Positions 7,995 to 20,956 of a DNA stretch of 64,000 nt are shown here, piece after piece; within the stretch, counting starts at the first letter, position 1; the number at the start of each line of letters is the position of its first letter. Location of the stretch: contig JAJDNF010000007.1 of NCBI GenBank assembly GCA_022340805.1, positions 1 to 64,000 of the forward strand. The letters are read 5' to 3'. The translations under genes and the position numbers were made by a program. Origin of the DNA: Chromatiaceae bacterium (GTDB lineage Bacteria; Pseudomonadota; Gammaproteobacteria; Chromatiales; Chromatiaceae). Under the pieces are notes generated by a model. It ran no database searches. It worked only from the letters and a program-made list of their open reading frames with translations, and had not been told where the DNA came from.

Positions 7995-8934
7995 CGACCC
8001 AAAGCCCGCGTATCCCGGCGACGCCCTGCGCACCGTGCTGCCAGGCCTGTTCGATCAGGCCCGGGTGCATACCGCCGAGGGCATAGACCGGCAGCGGCAC
8101 CTGATTGACCCATTCCGCGAAGCGCCGCCAGCCGAGGGGTTCGGCGTCCGGATGACTGCGCGTCGGCAGTACCGGCGAGAGCAGCGCGAAATCTGCCCCC
8201 AGGTGGACCGCCTGGGCGAGATCGGCGGGCGAGTGGCAGGACGCCGCAAGCAGCCGATCCGCCGGAATCGGCCGCGTCCGGAGGCCGTGCAGCTGGCGAC
8301 TGTTCAGGTGCAGACCGTCCGCACCGATCGCCTGCGCGCTCTCGGGTGAGCCGTTCAGCAAAACCCGCGCGTGGTATGCATGGCACAGCGCACGGGCCTT
8401 GCGCCCAACCGCCAGCAGTGCATCCTGCGACAGGTCGAACAGGCGCAGCTGGACCAGGCGAATACCGCTCGCCAGGCTCGCCTCGAGCGCATCCAGGAAG
8501 GCCGCCTGGTCGCCCAGCTGCGGCGGTGTGATCAGGTAGCGCGAGGGCAGCTGCAGCGCCGCGACGATAGGAACGTCGGCAGCCGGCATCGGGTATCCGG
8601 CCAGTTCCGCGGGGGCGACCCAGGCCAAGGGCTGACCTTCACGTCCGCCGGGGTCGCCGCGCCACGCGTCCACCCGATGCACATCGAGCAGCACGCTGCG
8701 ATCAGGATAGTGGTGGGTGATGCGAATCAGCGGGCGATGCGCGATTATGTCGATGCCCAGTTCCTCGTGCAGCTCGCGGCGCAGGCCGTCCGCGACCGGC
8801 TCGTCGGGCTCCAGCTTGCCACCGGGAAACTCCCACAGGCCGCCCTGATGGCTGTCCGCATGTCGTCTGGCCAGCAGCACCCGACCCTCGGGGTCGATCA
8901 GTGCGGCGGCGGCGACGTGGATCAAGGTTGGCAC
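7978..8934 (-). CDS. Nudix hydrolase (MutT) fused to a ThiE/TenI-like domain
   Basis: The first half of this 318-residue protein is a Nudix domain, with the box [16 protein letters not shown] and catalytic REL-HEELG around residues 30-60. It is typical of MutT, which hydrolyses 8-oxo-dGTP. The second half (from about residue 140) is a TIM-barrel of the thiamine-phosphate synthase/TenI type. This fusion is well known in gammaproteobacteria, and the barrel's substrate is unclear. I chose GTG 8934 because [12 protein letters not shown] is the usual beginning of the Nudix fold. The longer frame to 9093 runs through an inverted repeat. Confidence 0.9.
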   Translation of the reverse strand: MPTLIHVAAAALIDPEGRVLLARRHADSHQGGLWEFPGGKLEPDEPVADGLRRELHEELGIDIIAHRPLIRITHHYPDRSVLLDVHRVDAWRGDPGGREGQPLAWVAPAELAGYPMPAADVPIVAALQLPSRYLITPPQLGDQAAFLDALEASLASGIRLVQLRLFDLSQDALLAVGRKARALCHAYHARVLLNGSPESAQAIGADGLHLNSRQLHGLRTRPIPADRLLAASCHSPADLAQAVHLGADFALLSPVLPTRSHPDAEPLGWRRFAEWVNQVPLPVYALGGMHPGLIEQAWQHGAQGVAGIRGLWVDEPAR

Positions 8935-9007
8935 GTACGGGTACCTCGAAAGCGTTATGGCGTGTGCAAGCGGCGGGCTGCACCGGGACGGCAGATGGCG
9001 TCGCGCC

Positions 9008-9054
9008 GGGTGGGCACATCCAGCGAGGTCGGGCTGCGCCCGGCCTACCCACCC
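9008..9054. repeat. Imperfect inverted repeat between argJ and the Nudix gene
   Basis: Outer arms GGGTGGG (9008-9014) and CCCACCC (9048-9054) enclose an inner hairpin, GGTCGGGC-TGC-GCCCGGCC. The layout resembles the short palindromic GTAGG/GGGC intergenic repeats scattered through many proteobacterial genomes. It could also act as a hairpin in the RNA between argJ and the Nudix gene. No U-tract follows. Confidence 0.5.
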
Positions 9055-9145
9055 TCTCGCGCCGGATCCCGATCCGCTCGCAGGGGTGGCCATGTCGACC
9101 GGTTGGCGTCGAGAGCAGCGCGCTATCCGCGCAGCGCCGGTGCGA

Positions 9146-10351
9146 TCAGCTGCGATACTCCGCGTTGATCTTCACATAATCGAACGAGAGATCACAGGTC
9201 AGCACCTCGACCTGCTCGGATCCGCGATCAAGCTCGATGCGGATCACGATCTCGGCCTGATCCATGATCGCCTTTCCGGCCTCTTCAGTGTAATCCGGAT
9301 CACGCCCGCCGCCGCTGACGATACATACGTCGTCCAGCCAGATACGTATACGATCCACGGCCAGTCCGTCGACCCCGGCGCGGCCGACCGCGGCCAGGAT
9401 GCGCCCCCAGTTGGGGTCCGAGGCGAACAGCGCGGTCTTGACCAGCGGCGAATGCGCGACCGCGTAGGCCACCTTGCGGGCCTCCGTGACGCTGGCCGCG
9501 GACCCTACCCGGACACGCACCAGCTTCGTCGCGCCCTCACCGTCGCGGATGATCATTTCGGCCAGCTGCGCGCACACGAGCCGCACCGCTCGCACCAACA
9601 GACCTCCATCATCGGACTCGAGCGAGTCGATCGCGGCACCGGATGCACCGCTGGCCAGCAACACGCAGGCATCATTGGTCGAGGTATCACCGTCCACAGT
9701 GATGCTGTTGAACGAGCGATCCACCGCATCGTTGAGCATCTCCTGCAACAACGGCTGCGGCACCTGCGCATCGGTCGCGACATATGCCAGCATCGTGGCC
9801 ATGTCGGGGCAGATCATGCCCGAGCCCTTGGCGATGCCGGTAACAACCACCTGTCCAGTCGACAGTGCCACGCGCTGCGAAACCAGCTTGGGTCGCGTAT
9901 CGGTGGTCATGATGGCCCTCGCCGCGCGCCCCCAGTTGTCCTCCGACAGACCTGCCAGCAGGCCCGGAATCGCCTGGGCGAAGGGGTTGACCGGCAGATC
10001 CTGACCGATCACACCGGTCGAAAATGGCATTACCTGACTCATCGCACAGCCGGCCATCCCGGCCAGCAGGCGACAGGTCTCGCGCGCCGCGCGCAGACCA
10101 GCGACCCCGGTGCCCGCATTGGCATTGCCGGCATTGGTCAGCAGGTAGCGGATCGGCCCCTTGGCCAGGTGCTCGCGTGCGACGGTGACCGGTGCCGCGC
10201 AGAACGCGTTGCGCGTGAATACAGCCGCGCAGGTCCCGCCTGCCGCCAGTTCGATCAGCAGCAGGTCGTCGCGATTCTTGTAACGAATACCTGCCGCCGC
10301 CGCGGACAGGCGCACGCCGGCGACCGGCATACCAGCATCTGCATTCATCAC
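9146..10351 (-). CDS. argJ: Bifunctional glutamate N-acetyltransferase / ornithine acetyltransferase ArgJ
   Basis: ArgJ transfers acetyl from N-acetylornithine to glutamate in the cyclic arginine pathway. It self-cleaves at a Thr to form two chains. The 401-residue product contains [20 protein letters not shown], with the Ala-Thr-Met-Leu autoprocessing site near residue 190. It also has [15 protein letters not shown] in the second chain, and NAGNANAGTG and FSTGVIGQ in the first. Position 24 bp downstream of secA on the same strand suggests co-transcription. Whether it also makes N-acetylglutamate from acetyl-CoA cannot be read from the sequence. Confidence 0.95.
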   Translation of the reverse strand: MMNADAGMPVAGVRLSAAAAGIRYKNRDDLLLIELAAGGTCAAVFTRNAFCAAPVTVAREHLAKGPIRYLLTNAGNANAGTGVAGLRAARETCRLLAGMAGCAMSQVMPFSTGVIGQDLPVNPFAQAIPGLLAGLSEDNWGRAARAIMTTDTRPKLVSQRVALSTGQVVVTGIAKGSGMICPDMATMLAYVATDAQVPQPLLQEMLNDAVDRSFNSITVDGDTSTNDACVLLASGASGAAIDSLESDDGGLLVRAVRLVCAQLAEMIIRDGEGATKLVRVRVGSAASVTEARKVAYAVAHSPLVKTALFASDPNWGRILAAVGRAGVDGLAVDRIRIWLDDVCIVSGGGRDPDYTEEAGKAIMDQAEIVIRIELDRGSEQVEVLTCDLSFDYVKINAEYRS

Positions 10352-10374
10352 CAGGCTCCCCTACCCTCAGCCGA

Positions 10375-13179
<2,805 letters not shown>

Positions 13180-13250
13180 GGACCTACGACCTTCCAGGAC
13201 GAGCTAAAACAAAGGCCAGCATCATACCCCAAACGGGATTTCAGCCGGCC

Positions 13251-13281
13251 CAAACAAAACAAAAAACCCGCCAGGGCGGGT
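13251..13281 (-). terminator. Rho-independent terminator between the M23 peptidase gene and secA
   Basis: Read on the minus strand, ACCCGC-CCTG-GCGGGT (13281-13266) is a tight GC-rich hairpin followed by TTTTTGTTTTGTTTG. It sits about 25 bp after the peptidase stop and 86 bp before the secA start. Confidence 0.88.
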
Positions 13282-13305
13282 CTCTGTGGGGACCATGAGC
13301 GGGGT

Positions 13306-14232
13306 TTACTGGCTACGCACGATGCGCAGCGGATCTATGATCTTACCGTCTTTGTGGACCTCGAAATGCACATGCGGGCCACTCGAGCGTCCGGTGCTGC
13401 CGAGCAGCGCAATGGTCTGGCCCTTGCTGACCACATCGCCGGGATGCACCAGGTTTTCCTTGTTGTGCCCATACAGGGTCGAGTAGCCATTGGCGTGCTT
13501 GATCTCGACGAGATTGCCGTACCCGGACGCCTTTTCAGACCGGACGACCACGCCGGACGCCACCGCGATCACGTCGGAGCCGCGCTTGCCGGCGAAATCC
13601 AATCCGCGATGAAACGACTTGCTGCCCTTGAATGGATCGATGCGCTTGCCAAACCCGGACGACATCCAGCCTTTCTTCAGCGGACGGCCCGAGGGCCGGG
13701 CCTCGGCCTTCAGTTCGCGGTTCATCAGCAGATCCTCGAGCGCGGTGAGCTTGTCCTCGCGATCGGCCAGCAGACTGGAGATACGTTCCATGTCGACACT
13801 CAGATCGCTGGTACTCTGCGCGTCGGCGGACAGCGAGTCGTCGATGCCGCCGATCGGTGGCGGCGAGGCAAAGTCGAACTCCTCCTTGTCCAGCTTGCCG
13901 ACCTCGACCAGGCGATCGCCCAGCGCGTCGAGACGCATCAGGCGCGCCTGAAGTTGGGCAATCCTGAGGGCCAGCGCGTCGAGGTGCGCACGCTGCTCGG
14001 CCTTGGCATCGGCGATGACCCGACGCTCGGCCTCGAGCAGTGCCTGTACCTCCGCAGTCGCCGCATCGGCACTGGCATCCGCGCTGAATTTTTCACCCAG
14101 AGCGAAACCCGACCAAAGGCTCAGTCCGACTATCCCGACCAGCACCACGCTGACCAATCCGGCTGCTCTGGAGAGGCAGATATCGACGCTGCCGGTGCGC
14201 TTGCAGAAGTCCGAAAGAAATATGATCTTCAT
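13306..14232 (-). CDS. Membrane-anchored M23 (LytM-type) metallopeptidase
   Basis: The 308-residue protein has one N-terminal membrane segment (about residues 22-45), a coiled-coil region (about 60-115), and a C-terminal LytM domain. The zinc ligands are present: HRGLDFA (HxxxD) and HVHFEV (HxH). It is therefore likely an active peptidoglycan endopeptidase rather than an EnvC/NlpD-type activator with lost residues. It lies between lpxC/ftsZ and secA at the end of the dcw cluster, the place where related gammaproteobacteria carry an M23 peptidase. It has its own terminator. Confidence 0.9.
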   Translation of the reverse strand: MKIIFLSDFCKRTGSVDICLSRAAGLVSVVLVGIVGLSLWSGFALGEKFSADASADAATAEVQALLEAERRVIADAKAEQRAHLDALALRIAQLQARLMRLDALGDRLVEVGKLDKEEFDFASPPPIGGIDDSLSADAQSTSDLSVDMERISSLLADREDKLTALEDLLMNRELKAEARPSGRPLKKGWMSSGFGKRIDPFKGSKSFHRGLDFAGKRGSDVIAVASGVVVRSEKASGYGNLVEIKHANGYSTLYGHNKENLVHPGDVVSKGQTIALLGSTGRSSGPHVHFEVHKDGKIIDPLRIVRSQ

Positions 14233-14319
14233 CTGGTTTTCCTGAAAGCCTGGGAGCCTAATCGACCCAGTACGGTGTAACCTTTAGCCCTTGACCCTGC
14301 GCCGGGAGACCAATGTGAC

Positions 14320-14760
14320 ATGGCTCACAGCCTCAAGTCGGTTCGCCACCTGCTTAAAGACAAACCAACACTGAAAATTCTCGAACTCGAGATCAGCGCC
14401 CAAAAGGCGCTGCTCGCTGAGGTCCGCCGCCTCCTGCCGGACGACCTCGCCGAACACTGCCTGGCCGCCCGGCTGCGCGAGCGCCAGCTGATCCTGCATA
14501 CGGACTCGCCAGTGTGGGCAACCCGTCTGCGTTTCTTTGCGACCAACCTGGTCAGTTTACTACAGCCTGATTATTCGACTGTAACCGAGATCAGGATAAA
14601 GCCCCTGATCAAGCGCAGCGAGCCCGCTGTGCCAGCCCATCCACCGCGGCATTCCGATGTGGGTGCCGCGATTGTTGCAGACAGCGCCCTGGACACGGCT
14701 CATCCAGTGCTGCGTGAGGCGCTCGAACGCCTCAGCCGGACGCTGAGACGCAAGCGATAA
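14320..14760 (+). CDS. DUF721 (DciA-like) protein
   Basis: This 146-residue protein has the DUF721 core LARLRERQLILHTDSPVWATRLRF in its middle and a basic C-terminal tail. DciA, the founding member, loads or stimulates the replicative helicase DnaB in bacteria that lack DnaC. The gene is the only plus-strand gene in the minus-strand cell-envelope block. It is divergent from the M23 peptidase and convergent with lpxC, with 10 bp between stops, the same context seen for this family near secA in other gammaproteobacteria. Confidence 0.85.
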   Translation: MAHSLKSVRHLLKDKPTLKILELEISAQKALLAEVRRLLPDDLAEHCLAARLRERQLILHTDSPVWATRLRFFATNLVSLLQPDYSTVTEIRIKPLIKRSEPAVPAHPPRHSDVGAAIVADSALDTAHPVLREALERLSRTLRRKR

Positions 14761-14770
14761 ACTGAATCTA

Positions 14771-15682
14771 TCAGGAGGCGTGCGCCGGCTTCATGTACGA
14801 GATTGGCGCCCGCTCGGCATCCGCGAAGGTGACCTCCTCCCATGCCTCGGGCTGCGCGATCAATGCCTTGAGCAGACGGTTGTTCAAAGCGTGTCCGGAT
14901 TTATATCCATTGAATGCCCCGATCAGGCTATGACCCAACAGGTACAGATCACCGATCGCATCCAGAATCTTGTGCTTGACGAACTCGTCTTCGTAGCGCA
15001 ACCCGTCCTCGTTCAGCACACGGAAATCATCGACCACGATCGCGTTGTCCATGCTGCCGCCCAGCGCCAGGCCATTCTCGCGCAGCATCTCGATATCGCG
15101 CAGGAAGCCGAAGGTACGTGCCCGGCTGACCTCTTTGACGAACGACGTCGACGAGAAGTCGATAACCGAGCGACGCCGGCCTTCGCTCATCGCCGGGTGA
15201 TCAAAATCGATCCCGAAACTGACCTTGAAGCCATCGAAGGGCTCAAACCGCGCGATCTTGTCACCGTCCCTGACCTCGACCGGGTGTTTGATCCGGATGA
15301 AGCGCTTGGCAACATTCTGCTCCTCGACACCCGCTGACTGGATCAGGAATACGAACGGCCCCGCGCTGCCGTCCATGATCGGTACCTCGGCGGCACTGAC
15401 GTCGACGTAGGCATTGTCGATGCCTAAACCGGCAAAGGCCGACAGCAGGTGTTCCACCGTCGAGATGCGCACGCCGTCCTTTTCCAGCGTGGTGGACAGA
15501 CGAGTATCGCCGACATTTTCCGCCCGGGCCGGGATGTCCACGGGCGAATCAAGATCCACTCGACGAAACACGATGCCACTATCGGGGGCCGCCGGACGGA
15601 GTGTCAGGTAGACCTTTTCACCGGTGTGCAGACCCACCCCGGTCGCACGGATCACATTCTTCAAGGTGCGCTGCTTTATCAT
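14771..15682 (-). CDS. lpxC: UDP-3-O-acyl-N-acetylglucosamine deacetylase LpxC
   Basis: LpxC catalyses the committed step of lipid A synthesis, a zinc-dependent deacetylation. The 303-residue product has the zinc ligands in [17 protein letters not shown] (His near 79) and [15 protein letters not shown] (His and Asp), plus the catalytic His in [20 protein letters not shown] ribosome site precedes the ATG. It is the usual last gene of the dcw cluster, about 200 bp after ftsZ. Confidence 0.97.
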   Translation of the reverse strand: MIKQRTLKNVIRATGVGLHTGEKVYLTLRPAAPDSGIVFRRVDLDSPVDIPARAENVGDTRLSTTLEKDGVRISTVEHLLSAFAGLGIDNAYVDVSAAEVPIMDGSAGPFVFLIQSAGVEEQNVAKRFIRIKHPVEVRDGDKIARFEPFDGFKVSFGIDFDHPAMSEGRRRSVIDFSSTSFVKEVSRARTFGFLRDIEMLRENGLALGGSMDNAIVVDDFRVLNEDGLRYEDEFVKHKILDAIGDLYLLGHSLIGAFNGYKSGHALNNRLLKALIAQPEAWEEVTFADAERAPISYMKPAHAS

Positions 15683-15880
15683 TGGCTAGGTTTCTCCAAT
15701 TCAAAACTCATTACATTTCAGCCACTTAGCTTACTAAGCCGTAGAGTTTCGACGACGCAGTATTTCAGTGATCCCCCGATGCTAGCCTAGGGAATACCCT
15801 TATTCTCAACGTTAACGACTGCTGGAGCAAGCAAAAATGCCGATACCCCCGCTCTTGGCGTGGAAATGCCGCCCGCTCCC

Positions 15881-17053
15881 CTAATCTGCCTGACGCCGCA
15901 GGAAGGCCGGGATATCGAGGTATTCCATGTCCTTGCTCGCCGCCTTGACGAAATCGTTGGCAGTCTTCTGGCTACGACGGATGTGCGGTGGAACCTCGAG
16001 CGAATTGTAATCCAGATTTTCCACTTCAACCGCATCGTTGCTGACCAGACGCACCGGCTTGAGCTCAACCTCCGGCTGCTTGACGACCTCCGACAGATCC
16101 TCGCCCAGCCCGGTCGCGACCACCGTCACACGCATCTCGCCGGACATCTCCGGATCGATGACGGTGCCGACGACCACGGTCGCATCGTCACGGGCGAATT
16201 CCTTGACCGTGTTGCCGACCTCGTCGAACTCGCCGATCGCCAGGTCGAGGCCAGCGGTGATATTGACCAGGATCCCGCGCGCACCCGACAGGTTGATGTC
16301 CTCGAGTAGCGGGCTGCGGATCGCCATTTCGGCGGCCTCGCGCGCACGCTGGTCGCCACTCGCCCTGCCGGTGCCCATCATGGCCACGCCCATCTCGGAC
16401 ATCACCGTGCGCACGTCGGCAAAGTCGACGTTGATCAGGCCGGGGCGGGTGATCAGCTCCGCAATGCCCTGCACCGCGTTGAGCAGCACATCGTTCGCCG
16501 CCTTGAACGCATCCAGCAGCGAGGTGCTCTTGCCGAGCACAGACAACAGTTTCTCGTTCGGGATCGTGATCACGGAATCGACATGTTCGGAGAGTTTTGC
16601 GATCCCCTCCTCAGCAATCCGCATGCGCTTGGCTCCCTCGAAGCTGAACGGCTTGGTGACCACCGCGACGGTCAGGATACCAAGCTCTCGCGCCACCTCG
16701 GCCACCACCGGCGCGGCACCGGTGCCAGTGCCGCCGCCCATGCCCGCGGTAATGAACACCATGTCCGCCCCTTCAAGAGCCTCATAGATGCGATCCCGGT
16801 CTTCCATCGCCGCGTCGAAGCCGCGATCCGGGTTGGCGCCCGCCCCGAGGCCACGCGTCACATTCGAACCGAGCTGCAGCGCGGTGCGGACCTCGGTGTT
16901 CTTGAGGGCCTGCGCGTCGGTGTTGGCACAGATGAATTCGACTCCCTCGATGTTGGAAAGCAGCATGTGGTTGACCGCATTGCCACCGCCGCCACCGACA
17001 CCAATCACCTTGATGATCGCGTTCTGGCTATCAACATCCATCAATTCAAACAT
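15881..17053 (-). CDS. ftsZ: Cell division GTPase FtsZ
   Basis: FtsZ is the tubulin homologue that forms the Z-ring. The 390-residue protein has the tubulin signature [16 protein letters not shown] near residue 105 and the T7 loop region [11 protein letters not shown]. It ends with the conserved tail peptide [12 protein letters not shown], which binds FtsA, ZipA and ZapD. It follows ftsA by 54 bp. The following 198-bp gap to lpxC probably contains an lpxC promoter. Confidence 0.98.
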   Translation of the reverse strand: MFELMDVDSQNAIIKVIGVGGGGGNAVNHMLLSNIEGVEFICANTDAQALKNTEVRTALQLGSNVTRGLGAGANPDRGFDAAMEDRDRIYEALEGADMVFITAGMGGGTGTGAAPVVAEVARELGILTVAVVTKPFSFEGAKRMRIAEEGIAKLSEHVDSVITIPNEKLLSVLGKSTSLLDAFKAANDVLLNAVQGIAELITRPGLINVDFADVRTVMSEMGVAMMGTGRASGDQRAREAAEMAIRSPLLEDINLSGARGILVNITAGLDLAIGEFDEVGNTVKEFARDDATVVVGTVIDPEMSGEMRVTVVATGLGEDLSEVVKQPEVELKPVRLVSNDAVEVENLDYNSLEVPPHIRRSQKTANDFVKAASKDMEYLDIPAFLRRQAD

Positions 17054-17107
17054 TTTTCTCTCCTCCGGCTACAGACCGTCTCCACATGGAGTAGCGATCC
17101 GGTTGAT

Positions 17108-18343
17108 TTAAAAATTGCCCTGGAACCAGCTTCTCATCCGGCTCCAAACCGACTTGATACCGCCACCGCCAACACTGTCGGGCACGCGCACCGCCCGGTT
17201 GCGATGTCCAAACAACAGCAGTCCCACTCCCGTGGCGTGAATGGGATTGCGCACAACGTCCACCAGGCCGGTGACGTACTGGGGTATCCCCAGCCGCACA
17301 GGCATGTGAAAAACCTCCTCTGCAAGATCGATCAGCCCCTCCATCTTTGAGCTGCCGCCGGTCAACACCACGCCGCCCGCGACCAGGTCCTCGTAACCCG
17401 AGCGACGCAACTCCATCTGAATCAGCATCAGCAACTCTTCGTAGCGCGGCTCGACGACCTCGGCGAGCGTCTGACGCGACAGCCGGCGCGGCGGGCGGTC
17501 GCCGATGCTCGGCACCTCGATGGTCTCGTCGGGACTCGCCAGCTGGGTGAGCGCACAGGCATATTTGAGCTTGATCTCGTCGGCGTGCTGGGTTGGCGTG
17601 CGCAGTGCGACCGCGATGTCATTGGTGACCTGGTCACCGGCGATCGGGATCACCGCGGTATGGCGGATGGAACCGCCGGTGAACACCGCGATATCCGTGG
17701 TGCCCCCGCCAATGTCGACCAGGCAGACACCCAAGTCCTTCTCGTCCTCCTCGAGCACCGAGTAGCTGGACGCCAGCTGTTCGAGGATCAGATCCTCGAC
17801 CTCCAGTCCGCAGCGCCGCACACACTTGATGATGTTCTGCGCGGCGCTGACCGCACCGGTCACCATGTGCACGCGCGCCTCCAGGCGCACGCCGGACATG
17901 CCCACCGGGTCATGAATGCCTTCCTGGTTATCGATGATGAATTCCTGGGGAAGGATGTGCAGGATCTTCTGGTCAGCGGGGATGGCCACCGCACGTGCCG
18001 CATCGATGACGCGTTCGACGTCGGAGTGCGACACCTCACCGTCTTTGATCGGGACGATGCCATGCGAGTTCAGGCTCGAAACGTGGCTGCCGGCGATGCC
18101 TGCGTAAACCGAATCGATCTCCACCCCGGCCATCAGTTCGGCCTCTTCGACCGCGCGCTGTATCGACTGCACGGTCGATTCGATGTTCACGACCACGCCC
18201 TTCTTAAGCCCGCGAGATGGGTGCGAGCCGATACCGATGATCTCGATCTCGTTGTCCTGCTTCACCTCACCGACGATCGCCACCACCTTGGAGGTGCCGA
18301 TATCCAGACCGACGATGATGTTCTTATCGGGGCGCTTGACCAT
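17108..18343 (-). CDS. ftsA: Cell division protein FtsA
   Basis: FtsA is the actin-like protein that tethers FtsZ to the membrane. The 411-residue product begins with the actin-fold phosphate loop VGLDIGTSKVVAIVG. It has LVDIGGGTTDIAVF and VLTGGSSKMEGL nucleotide-binding loops. It ends in a basic amphipathic membrane-targeting helix, SRMRSWFQGNF. The start overlaps the ftsQ stop by one base. Confidence 0.97.
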   Translation of the reverse strand: MVKRPDKNIIVGLDIGTSKVVAIVGEVKQDNEIEIIGIGSHPSRGLKKGVVVNIESTVQSIQRAVEEAELMAGVEIDSVYAGIAGSHVSSLNSHGIVPIKDGEVSHSDVERVIDAARAVAIPADQKILHILPQEFIIDNQEGIHDPVGMSGVRLEARVHMVTGAVSAAQNIIKCVRRCGLEVEDLILEQLASSYSVLEEDEKDLGVCLVDIGGGTTDIAVFTGGSIRHTAVIPIAGDQVTNDIAVALRTPTQHADEIKLKYACALTQLASPDETIEVPSIGDRPPRRLSRQTLAEVVEPRYEELLMLIQMELRRSGYEDLVAGGVVLTGGSSKMEGLIDLAEEVFHMPVRLGIPQYVTGLVDVVRNPIHATGVGLLLFGHRNRAVRVPDSVGGGGIKSVWSRMRSWFQGNF

Positions 18344-19143
18344 CAGACCTTTCCCTGCGACTTCATTGTTTTGCTCGCCGCCTCGTCACCGACCGGCTCT
18401 CGCCAACGCACAGCGAAACCATGTGCATAGCGCATGTCCACGCGATCCGGCCGGTGTATCGGGTCGGCCGCAAGGCTCGGATAGACGCGAAAGAATTGGG
18501 CCAGGCGATGCTCGACGGACTCGCGCCCGAGCGACACGGTCAGCCCGTCATCGAACCTCAGCCACCAGTGACGGCGCTCGTCGAGCTCGACTTCCCGGAT
18601 CTGCAGTTGACGTGCATGCGCCGCGGCGACTGCTGACTGAAAGAAATCGACCACGCGCCGCTCGCTGCCCTTTGGACCCTGCAACTTCACCAGTCCGGCA
18701 AATCCATCCAGTGTCGCCGGACGGAACACGCCGCCATTGACGTTGATGAGTGCGTCCTCGCCCCAGCGCGCCAGCGGTACCTGTTCCGTCACAGTCATGC
18801 TGAGCTTGTCCGGCCAAACGCGGCGGATGCTTACGTCCTCGACCCAGGGCATTGCCAGCACAGCAGCGCGCAGCGCCTGCATGTCGCAGCCGAAAAATCC
18901 TCCATCGATCGCATTGATCACGCTCTGCTGGATCTCGGCCTGTCGCAGTTGCTGCAATTCGCCGTTGATATCGATGACCCGCAGCGGCAGACGCCCCGGC
19001 TGCGAAAGGTATTGATACGCAGCCGCGCCAGCTGCGACCAGCACGATCAGCGTCGAGGCCATGCCCAGCCAAGTCAGCCAACGCCGCGCAGCCGCGGCCG
19101 TGCTGGCCGGCTGCTGACGCTTTTTGACCACGGCCGCCATCAA
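18343..19143 (-). CDS. ftsQ: Cell division protein FtsQ
   Basis: FtsQ is a bitopic divisome protein that links early FtsZ-ring proteins to FtsBL/FtsWI. The 266-residue product has a short basic cytoplasmic tail, one membrane span (about residues 27-47), then a POTRA domain (VIDINGELQQL onward) and the beta domain. It lies between ddlB and ftsA with 1-4 bp overlaps on both sides, the standard order. Confidence 0.95.
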   Translation of the reverse strand: MMAAVVKKRQQPASTAAAARRWLTWLGMASTLIVLVAAGAAAYQYLSQPGRLPLRVIDINGELQQLRQAEIQQSVINAIDGGFFGCDMQALRAAVLAMPWVEDVSIRRVWPDKLSMTVTEQVPLARWGEDALINVNGGVFRPATLDGFAGLVKLQGPKGSERRVVDFFQSAVAAAHARQLQIREVELDERRHWWLRFDDGLTVSLGRESVEHRLAQFFRVYPSLAADPIHRPDRVDMRYAHGFAVRWREPVGDEAASKTMKSQGKV

Positions 19144-20063
19144 CGCGACCCCAGGGTCTGGGCAAGGATGCGCCAGACCAACTCGTCGAAATCCATGCCC
19201 ACCGCCTTGGCTGCCATCGGCACCAGGCTGTGACCGGTCATGCCGGGCACAGTGTTCACCTCGATCAGCCAGGGATCGCCCTGCCGGTCCATCAGAATAT
19301 CGACCCGTCCCCAGCCACTCGCCCCAACCGCATCGAATGCGCGCAGCGCCAACGACTGGAGTTGTGCCTCACCCGCCCGGTCGAGCCCGCAGGGGATCAG
19401 GTACCGCGTGTCATCGGCAATGTACTTGGCGTCGTAGTCATAGAAGCTGTGCGTGGTCTCGAGCTTGATCAGCGGCAGCGCCTCGCGTCCGAGGACCGCC
19501 GCCGTGTACTCGGCGCCGCTGACCCAGCATTCCGCCATCACAGGGCTGTCGCATTGCGCCGCTTTGGCCCAGGCGGTGCGTAGCTGATCGGGATCATCGG
19601 CGCGCGACATGCCGATGCTCGAACCCTCGAGTACCGGCTTCACCATCAGTGGGAAACCGAGTTCGCAGGCCGCATCCAGATCGTCCGCGTCGCGGATAAG
19701 CGCGAAACCGGGAGTGGGCAGACCGAGCGCCTGCAGCAGCAACTTGGTGCGGTACTTGTCCATTGCGATCGCCGAACCCATCACGCCGCTGCCGGTATAC
19801 GGCAGGCGGAGGATCTCCAGTGCCCCCTGGATCACGCCGTCTTCGCCGCCGCGCCCATGCAGGATGTTGAACACCCGGTCATAGCTCCCCGCGGCGAGCA
19901 CCGACAGCACGTCCCTGCCGACGTCTATGCCGTGCGCATCGACACCGCGCCGCAGCAGCCCGTCGAGCACCGCCTTGCCGCTCACCAGCGAGACCTCGCG
20001 CTCGGCGGCCCAGCCGCCCATCAGCACCGCTACCTTGCCGAAGTCCTTGGCCGCGATCGTCAT
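19140..20063 (-). CDS. ddlB: D-alanine-D-alanine ligase
   Basis: Ddl makes the D-Ala-D-Ala dipeptide for MurF. The 307-residue ATP-grasp enzyme has VLMGGWAAEREVSL at the N-terminus, HGRGGEDGVIQGALE, VKPVLEGSSIGMS in the ATP-binding domain, and EVNTVPGMTGHSLVPMAA near the end. It overlaps ftsQ and murB by 4 bp each. Confidence 0.97.
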   Translation of the reverse strand: MTIAAKDFGKVAVLMGGWAAEREVSLVSGKAVLDGLLRRGVDAHGIDVGRDVLSVLAAGSYDRVFNILHGRGGEDGVIQGALEILRLPYTGSGVMGSAIAMDKYRTKLLLQALGLPTPGFALIRDADDLDAACELGFPLMVKPVLEGSSIGMSRADDPDQLRTAWAKAAQCDSPVMAECWVSGAEYTAAVLGREALPLIKLETTHSFYDYDAKYIADDTRYLIPCGLDRAGEAQLQSLALRAFDAVGASGWGRVDILMDRQGDPWLIEVNTVPGMTGHSLVPMAAKAVGMDFDELVWRILAQTLGSR

Positions 20064-20956
20064 GCCGGCTCTCCCACCATGTGTACCTCGGTCTGCAGCA
20101 TCACGCCCTGCTGGCGCTGCACCTCGGCGCGTACGTATGCGATCAGATTTTCGACGTCGGCTGCGCTGGCCTGTGCGGTGGTGATGAGGAAGTTGGCGTG
20201 CTTGGTCGAGACCTCGGCGCCACCGATGCGATAGCCCTTGAGTCCGCTGGCCTCGATCAGGCGCGCGGCATGGTCACCCGGCGGATTGCGGAAGGTCGAA
20301 CCGCAGCTCGGCAGGCCAGTCGGCTGGGTGGCCGCGCGTCGCTCGAGCAGCGCGCGGATTGCCGCCTGCTCGGCAGCAGCGTCACCGCGCGCGAGGTGCA
20401 GGCGGCACGCCAGGAACCATTCCTCGCGCGGACCGACCACCTCGCGGTAAGCGACCTGGAAATCGGACGGATCCCGCTCGCGCACGACGCCGGCCCGATC
20501 GAGCGTGGTGACCGCGCCGACGATCGACCAGGTCTCGCCACCGAAGGCACCGGCATTCATCGCCAGCGCGCCGCCCATCGTGCCCGGGATGCCGGCCAGG
20601 AAGGCAGCGCCGGTAAGATTGGCGCGGGCGCACTCGCGCGCCACCTTGGCGCACGCCACGCCGGCCTCGACGTGCACATCCAGGTCCTCGATCCGCAGCC
20701 GGCTCAGCTGGCCCTGCAGCAGGATCACGGTGCCGCGGAAGCCGCCGTCGCGGATCAGCAGGTTGCTGCCCAGACCGAGCCACAGCAGCGGCTCGTCTGC
20801 CGGCAGCGCGGCCAGAAAATCGGCCAGGTCCTGTGCATCGGCCGGCAGGTACATCTGGCGTGCCGGTCCGCCGACGCGCCAGCTGTTGTAACGTTTGAGC
20901 GGCTCGTTCATGCGCAGCTCGCCACGCAGGGTCGGACGACTGGGCGCTGTCATCAT
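20060..20956 (-). CDS. murB: UDP-N-acetylenolpyruvoylglucosamine reductase MurB
   Basis: MurB is the FAD enzyme that reduces UDP-GlcNAc-enolpyruvate with NADPH. The 298-residue protein has the FAD-binding segment GLGSNLLIRDGGFRG and AGIPGTMGGALAMNAGA. The catalytic serine lies in PSCGSTFRNP. The sequence after it (ARLIEASGLKG...AEVSTKHANF) is type II-like, shorter than the E. coli type I enzyme. Two adjacent ATG codons start it, and the stop of the small upstream ORF overlaps them. Confidence 0.96.
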   Translation of the reverse strand: MMTAPSRPTLRGELRMNEPLKRYNSWRVGGPARQMYLPADAQDLADFLAALPADEPLLWLGLGSNLLIRDGGFRGTVILLQGQLSRLRIEDLDVHVEAGVACAKVARECARANLTGAAFLAGIPGTMGGALAMNAGAFGGETWSIVGAVTTLDRAGVVRERDPSDFQVAYREVVGPREEWFLACRLHLARGDAAAEQAAIRALLERRAATQPTGLPSCGSTFRNPPGDHAARLIEASGLKGYRIGGAEVSTKHANFLITTAQASAADVENLIAYVRAEVQRQQGVMLQTEVHMVGEPA

